Below, piece after piece: positions 1 through 8,769 of a stretch of 64,000 nucleotides of DNA. The first letter of the stretch is position 1, and every line of letters begins with the position of its first letter. The translations under genes and the position numbers were made by a program. The notes beneath the pieces were generated by a model. It was not told the origin of the DNA and made no database searches. It saw nothing but the letters and a program-made list of their open reading frames with translations. Source of the DNA: Streptomyces luteolifulvus (lineage in GTDB: Bacteria > Actinomycetota > Actinomycetes > Streptomycetales > Streptomycetaceae); the NCBI RefSeq assembly GCF_008806595.1, contig NZ_VZRB01000028.1, forward strand, positions 50,203-114,202. Direction: 5' to 3'.

Positions 1-771
1 GCGGTCGCCGCCGGAGTCGTGCATCAGGACGATCGCCGCTCGGCCGTCCTTCGGGGTGGCGTTGCGGATGATCCGCTCCACGCCGGGCCTGCGCCAGTCC
101 TCGCTGTCGTGGTCGGTGAGGACGGTGATGTAGCCGCGACTGCCGATGTACCGGGTCACCGGCCAGGACCGGTTGTCCATGCCGTGGGCGTCGGAGGAGT
201 ACGGCGGGCGGAACAGCGACGTGCGGATGCCGGCCGCGCCGGTGATCGCGAGCTGGCTCTGGGACAGCTCCCAGTCGATGCGCCTCTTCGACTGGTAGGT
301 GAGGTCGGGGTGGTTGAAGGTGTGCAGCCCGACCTCGTGGCCCTCGGCGACCATGCGCCGGACCAGGTCCGGGTGGCGGGAGGCCATGGTGCCGGTGACG
401 AAGAAGACGGCGCGCGCGTGGTGCTTGTCGAGCACGTCCAGGACCTTGGGGGTCCAGGTCGGGTCGGGGCCGTCGTCGAAGGTGAGGACGAGGCGGTGGT
501 CGCGCACCTTGAGACCGGCGGTGCGGCCGCCGCGGGTGTCGATGACCGGGCCGCCGCCGCGGATCGTCCGGGGCACCTCGTCGGAGGCGGTCGCGGGCCG
601 GATGCGATGGTCGGCGAGGATCTCGCTGTGGGTGTAGCCGCGCAGCATCAGCATCGCCATGAGCACGGCGAGGACAAGTGCGGGCAGCAGCAGGCGCATG
701 GGCAGACGGCGGCGCCGGGAACGGTCGGCGGTTCCGGTCGCGCGCCCGCCGCGGCGGGTGCGGGGTGTCAT
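1..771 (-). CDS. Polysaccharide deacetylase (NodB domain), membrane-anchored, truncated by window edge
   Basis: This gene reads off the left edge, so only the first 257 codons are visible. A basic N-terminus (about residues 1-24) is followed by one hydrophobic segment (about 24-43), which predicts an anchored exported domain. The NodB-type carbohydrate esterase fold follows: TFDDGPD at 96-102 (catalytic base and metal Asp), the metal-binding HTFNH motif, and RPPYSS further on. Family members remove N-acetyl groups from chitin- or peptidoglycan-like polymers outside the cell. The ATG at 771 overlaps the stop of the upstream gene by one base, so the two are probably cotranscribed. Some Streptomyces homologues carry a C-terminal glycosyltransferase; that part would lie outside the window and cannot be judged. 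Confidence 0.88.
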   Translation of the reverse strand, partial: MTPRTRRGGRATGTADRSRRRRLPMRLLLPALVLAVLMAMLMLRGYTHSEILADHRIRPATASDEVPRTIRGGGPVIDTRGGRTAGLKVRDHRLVLTFDDGPDPTWTPKVLDVLDKHHARAVFFVTGTMASRHPDLVRRMVAEGHEVGLHTFNHPDLTYQSKRRIDWELSQSQLAITGAAGIRTSLFRPPYSSDAHGMDNRSWPVTRYIGSRGYITVLTDHDSEDWRRPGVERIIRNATPKDGRAAIVLMHDSGGDR

Positions 772-1679
772 CAGAGAACGGGCTCCGGGGAGGGGGAGGC
801 GGGCGCTGCGGACGTGCCCCTGTCCCCGGCGGGGCTCACGGCGATGGGCAGGGGATCAGCCCCGCCGTTGGCCACCGGGCCGGGGCCGAGGTCGACACTG
901 CCGCCGGACGGCGAGGGGTCGGGCGAGGCGCTGCCGCCGTCCGCCGAAGCACTGGGGTCGGGCGAGGGCGAGCCCTGCGTCGGCGTCGGCTCGGGGCTCC
1001 GGTCGGCCGGGCCGGTTCCCGGACCCGGGATGGTCCTGGCGCTGGTCGGCGAAGGGCTGGCGGACGTGCTGGGCCGGTCGGGGCCGGTCGAGGAGCGGGG
1101 TCGGGCGCTGCCGGTGTCCGGCCTCGGGGTCGTAGCGCCGGCGGCCGTCGGGGCGGTGCCGGGAGTGGCGCCCGCGGACGGATGTTCCCTGGCCGGGGGC
1201 CGCGGGGAGGTGTCGACACCGTCGGCCGGCCGGTCGGCGTTCTGCCCCGGTACGGGCAGCCAGGGCGCGTGGGAGTTGCCGGACAGCAGGGTGGCGACGA
1301 TGACGACGGCGTAGACGGCGCAGGCGAAGCCGACGGCTATGCCGATCCGGCGGAATGTACGGCTGCGGCGGCCCGACTCGTCGACGAACACCGGCCCTTC
1401 GGAGCCGTCCGTCCCACGCCTCGTCTGCTCCAAGCCTCGGTCCTCCCACCGCGCGCCGAGGTCGTCGAGTGGGACCGTGACCTCGTCGGGGTCGTGCTCG
1501 TTGCACGAGGCGTCGGATCCCTCCCAAGGGTCGGCGAGAGTGCCGGTTCCCGCGGTGTCCGGAAAGGACTGGGTCTCGCCGCCGTTTGCAGCGCGTTCAC
1601 TGATCGCGGATGCTACTTCCGGCCATTCCGATGGGGCGTTTTTCCGCCCATCACTCGCATTCTTCACGTGCACGTACAT
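771..1679 (-). CDS. Hypothetical single-pass membrane protein with Pro/Ser/Thr-rich outer tail
   Basis: I recognise no family. The 302-residue protein has an acidic N-terminal cytoplasmic part, a basic stretch (SGRRSRTFRR), one strong membrane segment (about 112-133) and then a long tail rich in Pro, Ser, Thr, Gly and Asp, as in wall-spanning actinobacterial proteins. It ends one base into the start of the deacetylase gene, so it is likely translationally coupled and may work with it at the envelope. The ATG start at 1679 is the furthest upstream; a later start within the first 30 codons is possible. The function is unknown. Confidence 0.6.
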   Translation of the reverse strand: MYVHVKNASDGRKNAPSEWPEVASAISERAANGGETQSFPDTAGTGTLADPWEGSDASCNEHDPDEVTVPLDDLGARWEDRGLEQTRRGTDGSEGPVFVDESGRRSRTFRRIGIAVGFACAVYAVVIVATLLSGNSHAPWLPVPGQNADRPADGVDTSPRPPAREHPSAGATPGTAPTAAGATTPRPDTGSARPRSSTGPDRPSTSASPSPTSARTIPGPGTGPADRSPEPTPTQGSPSPDPSASADGGSASPDPSPSGGSVDLGPGPVANGGADPLPIAVSPAGDRGTSAAPASPSPEPVL

Positions 1680-1910
1680 CCCCCCACGGAATGCTCATGG
1701 GTGCGCGCACGACACCGAGCACCAGTCGCCGATCCAGGCCCCCACCCGACCCGAGCGCCCCCTTTGTCGCAAGTTGTGCTCAGGTCCCCGAATGTAGCGC
1801 AGAGGACCGTTGCATGTTTGCCAACTGCCAATTGTCCGCCCGCACGAGGGAAGCGCAGGCGAGGGGACGGGGGCGGTTGTTGTGGGAGCCGGGCCTCCGA
1901 TGCCCGGGGC
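1680..1910. other. Intergenic region with no gene seen
   Basis: This gap lies between the DUF397 gene and the membrane-protein gene, both on the minus strand. It presumably holds the promoter of the latter. I see no hairpin or convincing open frame in it. Confidence 0.4.
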
Positions 1911-2099
1911 TCAGATCGCGCGCGAGGCGTACCCGAGGAAGGCGGTCCAGGCGTGGGAACGGACGGCGAAGCGGGGGCTTCGAGTGCCTAGCTTGGAGTC
2001 TCGGATGTGGATGATGTGGGGGCGGACGGCGACTTCGAGGCAGGCTCCGCCCTGCGAGTCGCTGTAGCTGGACTTGAACCATGTCAACGGCTCGGTCAT
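1911..2099 (-). CDS. DUF397 domain protein
   Basis: This 62-residue protein begins with the WFKSSYS signature of DUF397 (TEPLTWFKSSYSDSQGG) and ends in a WTAFLGYA-like segment, so it is full length for the family. DUF397 proteins occur in very many copies in Streptomyces next to Scr1/WhiJ-type XRE regulators and are thought to act as their small partner or antagonist. The start ATG shares an ATGA overlap (2096-2099) with the stop of the XRE gene, which means tight translational coupling. That the two proteins bind each other is inferred from the family and the gene order. Confidence 0.9.
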   Translation of the reverse strand: MTEPLTWFKSSYSDSQGGACLEVAVRPHIIHIRDSKLGTRSPRFAVRSHAWTAFLGYASRAI

Positions 2100-2914
2100 A
2101 GCTCTTCCGCCACCTTCCCGATGAACGCAGCCGACTCCTCAACTCCGAGGGCCTGCATGCGGATCATGCCATGCACCTGCGCAAGGTCGCTGACCTTGCC
2201 TGCATCGGAGTGCAGCACACTCGTCTCCGGACCCTCAACGTAAGCGAAGCGCTCGTGATCCGCGGTCTCGAGCAGAATGAACGAGCCATTGAGCGCCAGT
2301 CCCCCGCACTTGCCGAACGGCAGCACCTGAACGGAGACGTTGCGCAGCGCGCCGACGTCGAGGAGGTGGTCCAACTGCTGCCGCATGGCCGCCCGTCCGC
2401 CCACCCTCGTCTTCAGAGCGGCCTCGTGGACGACGAAGCCGTACACCGTCTTGGTACGGCGCGTCAGCGCCTCCTGCCTCGCCAACCGCGCGCGGACCCG
2501 CTCGCCCACCGTCTCGTCGTCCAGCGGAGGACAGCTCTCGCTGATCAGCGCCTGCGCGTACGCCTTGGTCTGCAACAGACCAGGAATCAGCGCCAGCGAG
2601 TAGTCGTGCACGGCGATCGCCTCGGCCTCGATCGCCATGTACTCCTGCGACCGCGCAGGAAAAGGCTCAGGCTTCAGAAACTCGTGCGCCGCCACCAACT
2701 TGCCGCGGGCCCCGCACAGTTGATCCGCGATCTGCAGCAGCCGCAGCGTCGGCCGCCGCCTGCCGCACTCCATCGACTTGACGTACTCACCGTCGTACCC
2801 GGCCTCACCGGCCAGCGCCTGTCGGCTGACCCCCGCCTCCTCCCGCCACAACTTGATCTGCCCGCCGCAGTACCGCCAGTTCTGCTGTGCCTGCTGGGAC
2901 TCCCCCGAAGCCAC
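2096..2914 (-). CDS. XRE-family transcriptional regulator (Scr1/WhiJ-like, DUF5753)
   Basis: An N-terminal helix-turn-helix (KLWREEAGVSRQALA through the YVKSMECGRRRP region) is followed by a C-terminal DUF5753-type domain with the typical IEAEA...YSLALIPGLLQT start. This is the standard architecture of the WhiJ/Scr1-type regulators that sit beside DUF397 genes. I chose the GTG at 2914 because GGGAGG lies about ten bases upstream; a TTG at 2950 would add 12 residues. The gene is translationally coupled to the DUF397 gene and divergent from an RsbW-like ATPase gene, forming the classical three-gene set. Its target genes are unknown. Confidence 0.88.
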   Translation of the reverse strand: MASGESQQAQQNWRYCGGQIKLWREEAGVSRQALAGEAGYDGEYVKSMECGRRRPTLRLLQIADQLCGARGKLVAAHEFLKPEPFPARSQEYMAIEAEAIAVHDYSLALIPGLLQTKAYAQALISESCPPLDDETVGERVRARLARQEALTRRTKTVYGFVVHEAALKTRVGGRAAMRQQLDHLLDVGALRNVSVQVLPFGKCGGLALNGSFILLETADHERFAYVEGPETSVLHSDAGKVSDLAQVHGMIRMQALGVEESAAFIGKVAEEL

Positions 2915-3050
2915 GCACCCACCCGCCTCCCGCTGCCACACCGTGTACAAGCACGCTGTGTACCCGCTCCGCTACTGCCGAGGCTAGGCGGCAACCACCA
3001 GCCTGATCACGGAAAACGACGGAGAATCACACGCAAGGAACCCCGCGAGC

Positions 3051-3455
3051 ATGGACATCGAGTGGCGCCTCCCCCGGCACGCCCGCAGTGTGGGTCGGGC
3101 CCGAACCCTCCTGCGGGAACAGGCAGCCTCCTGGGAACTCCCGGACGAGGTGACGCAGACGGCGGTCCTCCTGCTCAGCGAGCTGATGACGAACGCCTAC
3201 CGCCACGCGAAGGTCTCACCGGGCCGCGAGATCCGGGCGCGCTGCGTCCTGGAGGCAGGCCGCCTCCGCATCTCTGTGGCCGACGCGAACGACACCCTGC
3301 CGACGCCCAGCGAGGCATCACCCGACGACGAGTCCGGCCGGGGATTGACACTGGTGGCGGCACTGGCGGACGACTGGGGCGCGGGGCCTCGTCCCGGCGG
3401 CATCGGCAAGACGGTGTGGTTCGAGCTCAAGGCTCAACCGCAGCAGTCCTGGTAG
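3051..3455 (+). CDS. RsbW-like ATP-binding protein (HATPase_c_2)
   Basis: The 134-residue protein is a single GHKL ATPase domain. SELMTNAYRHA is the N-box, VADAND holds the ADP-contacting Asp, and GRGLTLVAALADDWG is the G2 region. Small proteins of this kind resemble anti-sigma-factor kinases (RsbW, SpoIIAB), but in Streptomyces most copies are orphans beside XRE/DUF397 pairs. It is divergent from the XRE gene with a 136-base gap, so shared regulation is likely. Whether it phosphorylates or binds an anti-sigma antagonist cannot be told from sequence. It is followed by a strong terminator hairpin. Confidence 0.85.
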   Translation: MDIEWRLPRHARSVGRARTLLREQAASWELPDEVTQTAVLLLSELMTNAYRHAKVSPGREIRARCVLEAGRLRISVADANDTLPTPSEASPDDESGRGLTLVAALADDWGAGPRPGGIGKTVWFELKAQPQQSW

Positions 3456-3496
3456 GTGCCCGTCGGACGGGAGTCTCCAAGGCAAGGACGCGGCAC

Positions 3497-3546
3497 GTGG
3501 CCGGTGGAGCGAGGGTCCCTGGTTCCTCTCCCGCTCCACCGGCCAC
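3497..3546. terminator. Bidirectional terminator with 15-bp perfect stem
   Basis: The arms at 3497-3511 and 3532-3546 are perfect inverted complements around a 20-base loop. The hairpin lies between the converging RsbW-like gene and the candidate immunity gene, so it can serve both strands. Confidence 0.75.
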
Positions 3547-3559
3547 CTTCAGCTCGCGC

Positions 3560-4303
3560 CTACAACTGCCGGTCTCCCTGCCAGCTGATCGATGTCAGCG
3601 CGGCCAGACCGCCATGGGCCAGACCTTTGTACGTAACTGTCCGGGCAGGGCCGAGCTCGTGGGCGATTCGTCTCGCCAGCTCCGTCCCTTCGCGGAACAG
3701 CCGCTGCCACTGGGCGTCGTACTTGCCCTCCTCCCGGTCCCTGAGGTCCAGGTTCAGCGTGCTGTCGATGCTCTCCGCCCATGTGTACAGATCGGCGACG
3801 AGGTCGTCGGACAGGGCCAGCCCGGAGGCGGGGTCGTCGGGGAAGAAGTCCCCGAATCCCTCGGAGCGCAACGGACCGTACTTGAACTCGCCTTCGACCG
3901 TGAGGTCGACCGGGTGCGGCGGTGTGCCGTGGTCGTCACGCTCCCAGTGCAGGCGGTCGCAGCCCCAGCACACCCATTTCGCCGTCCTGTGGCGCTCGTC
4001 CCAGTAGCGAACCGACCACGACGGGCCGAGCCGCCTGGCCAGTCGCCGGGCCGTCTCCAGCCCCTGCTCGACGTGCTTGCGCAGGTCGGGGCGGGAGGTG
4101 AAACCCGCAGGGGGGCGGGCCGACGACCAGGAGCGCAGCACGTCCACCAGTTCTGCCGGGAGGGCCAGCCGGTCGTCGTCCAGCGGGACATTGCGGGTGA
4201 AGGCACCGAGGTCGTCGTGGGCCTCCGGATCCACTGGCTCGTACAGCGGGGAGGGCTCGCCCCGGGCCTGCACGAGCACGCTCCGCGGTTCTTCGGACGT
4301 CAT
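3560..4303 (-). CDS. Hypothetical protein, candidate immunity protein for the upstream toxin
   Basis: This is a 247-residue soluble protein with no signal peptide or membrane segment. It appears to hold two related halves: each has an L..DL...L..W....D motif followed by an RLA..LGP....VRYW/VTYK segment (about residues 55-115 and 175-230). A CWGCDRLHW patch sits in the middle. I do not recognise a named family. The ATG at 4303 overlaps the toxin stop in an ATGA (4300-4303), the arrangement usual for a polymorphic toxin and its cytosolic immunity partner. The immunity role is inferred from gene order only. Confidence 0.6.
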   Translation of the reverse strand: MTSEEPRSVLVQARGEPSPLYEPVDPEAHDDLGAFTRNVPLDDDRLALPAELVDVLRSWSSARPPAGFTSRPDLRKHVEQGLETARRLARRLGPSWSVRYWDERHRTAKWVCWGCDRLHWERDDHGTPPHPVDLTVEGEFKYGPLRSEGFGDFFPDDPASGLALSDDLVADLYTWAESIDSTLNLDLRDREEGKYDAQWQRLFREGTELARRIAHELGPARTVTYKGLAHGGLAALTSISWQGDRQL

Positions 4304-7300
4304 GCGATGTTCGCTCCGATCACGTATCCGTTGTCGCCCACGCTAACGGCCACGCGCTGGGTCTTGCCGTTGAAGACGACCTCGTAGATCGGCCTTCCCG
4401 CCCCCTGGGTGCCGACCCTCGTGCCTTCGGTCAGGGCCTTGCTCACAAGGACTGGGATGTCCTCGATGCGGACCCCCGCGGCCGCGAACTCTCCCGCGTG
4501 CCGGAAGATGATGTGGGTCAGGCCCGCGTTGACGTTGCCCTTCTCGAGCCAGGCGAGGTTCACACCGGGCTTGGCGTACTCGATCACCCAGATCGTGTCC
4601 GCCTTGTTGAACTTCACCCCGGCGTCCTTGAGCCGGTCCAGCAGCCTGGGGTCCAGTGCGCCACGGGCGATCTTGGCTCGTTCCGCCACACCGCGAGCGA
4701 TACGCAGCGCCATGCCCGCCTCGCTCGCGGAGTTGGCGAGGGCCTGGGCGGCGCCCGTCTCGCCGTAGATCTTCTTCAGATCCGCGAGGACCTCCGCGGC
4801 CTTCGTACCACTCTTGATGGCCTCTTCGACCCGTGCCGCGAGCTTGACCGACTCGGCGAGCTTCTCGGCCATCGACGGCGGCACGACCAGCGCGGCCGCC
4901 CAGGCGCAGCTGGACTTGTCGCCGTGGTAGCACCGGGCGACGTCGCCCAGCACGATCTCGTACAGGATCGCGCCGGCCTTCTCCCCGAAGAGGTTCTGCC
5001 AGCCGATCCGGGTGATGTCACCGAAACTGAAGTGGTGCGTCCAGTTGTTCTTCTGGTCCTTGAGCGTCTCCGTCTTGAGGAAGATCCAGTCCGCCTTCGG
5101 GCAGCCGGCCTCGGTGGCGGGGACGTCGGGGTTGGCGCAGTAGTAGAAGCTGGCCGTGACATTGAGGTGCAGCTCGTACGTCACTGTGCAGCCCTGGGGG
5201 ACGTATTGGCACTCGTTGAGCTGCTTGCCCGGTGCCGCCTCGGTGACCTTGTCGACGACGTAGAAGACACCGTCGATGCCGGTGCCGGAGCCCGTCGAGA
5301 CCGTCTGGTTCGCCTCCTTCCGGTCGGCCGAGTCGGCCGCCTGCTGCGCCGACTCCGCGTACTTCTGGGCGTCCTTCGCCGCCTCCTCGGCCGCGGTGGC
5401 CTCCGCGTCGGCGCGTTCGGCCGCCGCTCGGGCGTCCTTTGCCGCCTGCTCGGCCTCGGAGGCCGCCGTGCGGGCCGCTGCCGCGTCCAGGGCCGCCTGG
5501 TCGGCGGAGTCGCGGGCATCCTTGGCGTAGCCCTCGGCGCGTCCGGCCGCCTTGTCGGCCGCGTCGGCGTCCTCGGTGGCCTGCTGGTCGTATTCGATCG
5601 TGCGGGCCAGTGACTTCTGCGCGTCCGCCGCGTACTTGGCTGCCTCGGAGGCGTAACCGAGCGCTTCCTTCGCCGACTTGCGCGCGTTCGCCGCGTACCC
5701 GGCGGCCTCCGCCGCGATCGTGTACGCGGCCTTCGCGTCGCCGGTCGCCGCGTTGGCGAGGCTCTGCGCCTGCTCGGCGTTCTTCTTCGCGTTGGCGGCG
5801 TGTGCCTCGGCGACGGCCTGCTGCTGCTCGGCGATCGTCTTCGACGACTGGCCCGTCAGGACGACCAGACCCGCGGCGGAGTCGGTCGTGACGTAGGGCG
5901 AGCCGAGCTGGATCGCGTCGTTCGCCGGGGCCGCCACCTGCCGGGCCGAGGCGCCGGCGTCCTCCGCCGCCTGCGCGGTCGTGTAGGCGTGACCGACGGC
6001 GTCGGCCGCGCCCGCGACCGCCTTGGCCGCCTCCGCCTTCGACGCGTCGGCCTGCTTCTTCGAGTCGGCCGCGTGCTTCTCGGCCTCGTCGGCCAGCTTG
6101 ACCGCGGTGCGTGCCGCGCTCGCGGCGTCCTGAGAGGCCTTGATGGCCTCCGCGGCGGCACTGGTCGCCGTCTTCACCGCGGCGTCCGCCTTCAGCTTGG
6201 CCGCCTGGGCCGCGTCCGCGTCGGAACGGGCCCGCTTGGCCGCGGCCTCCGCACGCGTCGCCGCGGCGTCCGCGTCGGCCGCCGCCTTGGTGGCCGCGTC
6301 CGCCTCGGAACGGGCCGAACTCGCGGCCGCTTCCGCGTCGTCGGCGGCCCTGTCGGCGTCATTGGCCGCGGCCCGCGACTCGGCCGCGTCGTCCGCGGAG
6401 TCGTGGGCCTCGGCGTAGGCGTCCTTGGCATCGGCCTTGGCACGGGCCGCGTTCGCCTTGCTTTCCGCGTCCCAAGCGTCGTCCCGCTTGCCCTTGGCCC
6501 GGTCCCGGGCCGCTTCCGCGCCCTGGCGCTTGCTCCGGGCGGTGGACTCGGAGGCCTCCGCCCGGCCCTTGGCCTCGCCCGCCGTCTTCGCGTAGCCCTC
6601 GGCGTTGCTCCTGTGCTGCGCGGCCTCGGCCTGCTTCTGCGCGGCGGTCTCCTTCTCCGCCTTCGCCGTGGCCGCCTCGGCTTCCGCCGCGAGCCGCTTG
6701 GCGTGCGCGGTGGCGGCTGCCGCCTTCGCCTCCGCCTCGGCCTTCTCGGTCTCGGCGAGCTTGGTCTTGGCGAGGTCGCGCGCGTCCTTGGCGTTCTTCG
6801 CCTGGACCGCGGCCGCGTCCGCGGCGGCCTTCGCCTGCTCCTTGGCCGCCTGCGCGGCAGCCGTACGGAACGCGGCCTTGGACTGCGCGGCCTGCGTCAG
6901 CGCACGCGCGGCGATGGTCTCGCTGTCCCCGGCGGCGGCACGGGTGGCCGCGTACGCGGTGTCACCGGCCTTCGCCATCGCCTCCAGCGCGGCCGCCGTC
7001 GCCTTGGTGACCTGCGCCTTCTGCTGTCCGACCAGCAAGCCACGGCCACGGGGTGCGCCCGCCTTGTCGGCGATCGCGTAGGCGGCCTGTGTGGCGGTGT
7101 CCGTGTCGGTGGCGGACTTCTTCGCCGTGGCGGCCTGGGCCTTGAGCAGGTCGAGCTGCTTCTTCGAGGCCGTCTGGGCTTCGGTGACGGACTTCTTCAC
7201 CTTGTCGAACTGCGCCTTGGTCGGGTAGTCCAGGCTGTCGGTGCCCTTGTGACCGGACGGCGTGATGTCGAACTTCTGCGGGTCGGTGGCCTTGCAGTCC

Positions 7301-8769
7301 CACATCCGTGCGTCGCGGCCCTTTTCGTAGCTCGCGAGGTCCAGGCAGTTGGCCGTGCCCGGGTTGTACAGGCGCGTGGTCGCGTGGGTGTTGTACTCCC
7401 ACCTCTGGGCGGCGCTGTTGTTGCACGTCCAGATCTGCAACGCGGTACCGTTCGCGTTCCCGCCGCTCTTCACGTCCAGGCACTTGCCGGAGTTGACGTT
7501 GACCAGCGCGCTTCCGCTGATCTGCCACTTCTGCCCCGCGGTGCCGTTGCAGGTGTAGATCTGCACCGGAGTGCCGTTGTCCTTCTTGCCTCCGCCCACT
7601 TCGAGGCACTGGTCGGCGGCGCCGTGCGCGTGGATGACCATCGGGCTGTCGCCGATCCAGCCGGGGCCGCCGGCGGACCAGTAGTCCTGCCAGCGGGTCA
7701 GATGGTCGGCCAGCCACGACTGCCCCAGCATCTCGCCGAGCGACTTGGCGCCGGCCGCGAGGGCCTTGGTGGCGTCACGGTTGGCGTTGAGGATCTGGTT
7801 GCGCTGGGTGGCCTGGGAGGCGATCTCCTGCTGCCACTCGGCCGACGCGTCGGCGACCTCCTTGCCGAGGACCTTGCTCGGGTCGACCGGGGTGCGCCAG
7901 GCACAGGAGGCGAACCGGGTCTTCAAGTCCTCGACGGCGAGGCGGTACTCGACACTGCCCGGCTCGGGCGCGGTGCGCGGGAAGCCGCCGGAGGACAGGA
8001 AGATACGGGCGTTGTCGGCGCCCGTCGGCTCCATGGACCAGTTCACCAGGCCGTCCCAGGCCTGGTGTTCGGCGTACGCCTGCTGCCACTGCGGTGTGGG
8101 GAGCGAGGGGTCCGGATCCTTGCCGTAGAGCGGGGTGCCGAGGTCCTTGACCGCCTTGACGGTGGTCTCGTCGGCCTTCGGGGTCGTGTCCTCGTAGAAG
8201 TCGCCCTCGCGCTTCCAGAACTGTTCCCAGATCCACTTGGACAGGCCGGTCTGCTCGAAGAAGTTCTTCTCGTTGCTGCCGGGCAGGCCGGGCGGGTCCT
8301 CGAAGTCGGCGACCGACTTGAAGCCGCCGGGCGTGGGCAGACCCGTGATCTTCCAGTCCCGGATGTGCTCGTAGAGCGCCGTTCCTTCTTTGCTGGCGGC
8401 GTCCCTGTCCTTCGTGAACGTCGTCGCCAGCGGGGTGTTGTTCCAGTACTCCCGGTTCGCCGCGGCATGCAGCTTGTCCGGTGTCTGGTTGAGGCCGTCC
8501 TGCGCGACGCCGTACATGGCCGGCCCGCCCATGCGCAGCACCTCGGACATCAGGCACTGGTCCTGGCGGAGTTGCTCCGCGGCCTTGGCGTCGAAGCCGT
8601 CGTAGCTGTCGGCGACGGGGGTGAAGTCGGTGTCCCGGTCCTGGGGCAGGACATCGGGCCGTCCGGCGATCGTGGTCAGCACGGCGAGCGCGAGGACGGA
8701 CGGGACAAGTCGTGCGGAATACCTGGATATTCGCGAATGGGGTGTGCGGACCCCTGGTCTGAGACGCAA
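4300..8769 (-). CDS. Secreted giant polymorphic-toxin-like protein: ricin B lectin, Ala-rich coiled coil, C-terminal nuclease-like domain
   Basis: This is a 1,489-residue exported protein. A hydrophobic signal segment lies at about 17-36. A globular region (about 50-370) is followed by a ricin-type lectin domain (about 375-505) with QIYTCNGTAGQKW and QIWTCNNSAAQRW repeats, which suggests binding to cell-surface glycans. About 640 residues of Ala/Lys/Glu/Asp-rich heptad-like sequence (about 516-1156) form a long coiled coil, broken near 940-975. A Cys-containing region and a hydrophobic patch (ALVVPP) precede the last ~105 residues. There THIIFRHAGEF, a Gly-rich turn and a VSVGDNGYVIGA end resemble BECR-fold (Barnase/EndoU/ColicinE5/RelE) toxin tips. 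The start is TTG at 8769; later starts would spoil the signal peptide. The nuclease fold is my inference. Confidence 0.7.
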   Translation of the reverse strand: MRLRPGVRTPHSRISRYSARLVPSVLALAVLTTIAGRPDVLPQDRDTDFTPVADSYDGFDAKAAEQLRQDQCLMSEVLRMGGPAMYGVAQDGLNQTPDKLHAAANREYWNNTPLATTFTKDRDAASKEGTALYEHIRDWKITGLPTPGGFKSVADFEDPPGLPGSNEKNFFEQTGLSKWIWEQFWKREGDFYEDTTPKADETTVKAVKDLGTPLYGKDPDPSLPTPQWQQAYAEHQAWDGLVNWSMEPTGADNARIFLSSGGFPRTAPEPGSVEYRLAVEDLKTRFASCAWRTPVDPSKVLGKEVADASAEWQQEIASQATQRNQILNANRDATKALAAGAKSLGEMLGQSWLADHLTRWQDYWSAGGPGWIGDSPMVIHAHGAADQCLEVGGGKKDNGTPVQIYTCNGTAGQKWQISGSALVNVNSGKCLDVKSGGNANGTALQIWTCNNSAAQRWEYNTHATTRLYNPGTANCLDLASYEKGRDARMWDCKATDPQKFDITPSGHKGTDSLDYPTKAQFDKVKKSVTEAQTASKKQLDLLKAQAATAKKSATDTDTATQAAYAIADKAGAPRGRGLLVGQQKAQVTKATAAALEAMAKAGDTAYAATRAAAGDSETIAARALTQAAQSKAAFRTAAAQAAKEQAKAAADAAAVQAKNAKDARDLAKTKLAETEKAEAEAKAAAATAHAKRLAAEAEAATAKAEKETAAQKQAEAAQHRSNAEGYAKTAGEAKGRAEASESTARSKRQGAEAARDRAKGKRDDAWDAESKANAARAKADAKDAYAEAHDSADDAAESRAAANDADRAADDAEAAASSARSEADAATKAAADADAAATRAEAAAKRARSDADAAQAAKLKADAAVKTATSAAAEAIKASQDAASAARTAVKLADEAEKHAADSKKQADASKAEAAKAVAGAADAVGHAYTTAQAAEDAGASARQVAAPANDAIQLGSPYVTTDSAAGLVVLTGQSSKTIAEQQQAVAEAHAANAKKNAEQAQSLANAATGDAKAAYTIAAEAAGYAANARKSAKEALGYASEAAKYAADAQKSLARTIEYDQQATEDADAADKAAGRAEGYAKDARDSADQAALDAAAARTAASEAEQAAKDARAAAERADAEATAAEEAAKDAQKYAESAQQAADSADRKEANQTVSTGSGTGIDGVFYVVDKVTEAAPGKQLNECQYVPQGCTVTYELHLNVTASFYYCANPDVPATEAGCPKADWIFLKTETLKDQKNNWTHHFSFGDITRIGWQNLFGEKAGAILYEIVLGDVARCYHGDKSSCAWAAALVVPPSMAEKLAESVKLAARVEEAIKSGTKAAEVLADLKKIYGETGAAQALANSASEAGMALRIARGVAERAKIARGALDPRLLDRLKDAGVKFNKADTIWVIEYAKPGVNLAWLEKGNVNAGLTHIIFRHAGEFAAAGVRIEDIPVLVSKALTEGTRVGTQGAGRPIYEVVFNGKTQRVAVSVGDNGYVIGANIA

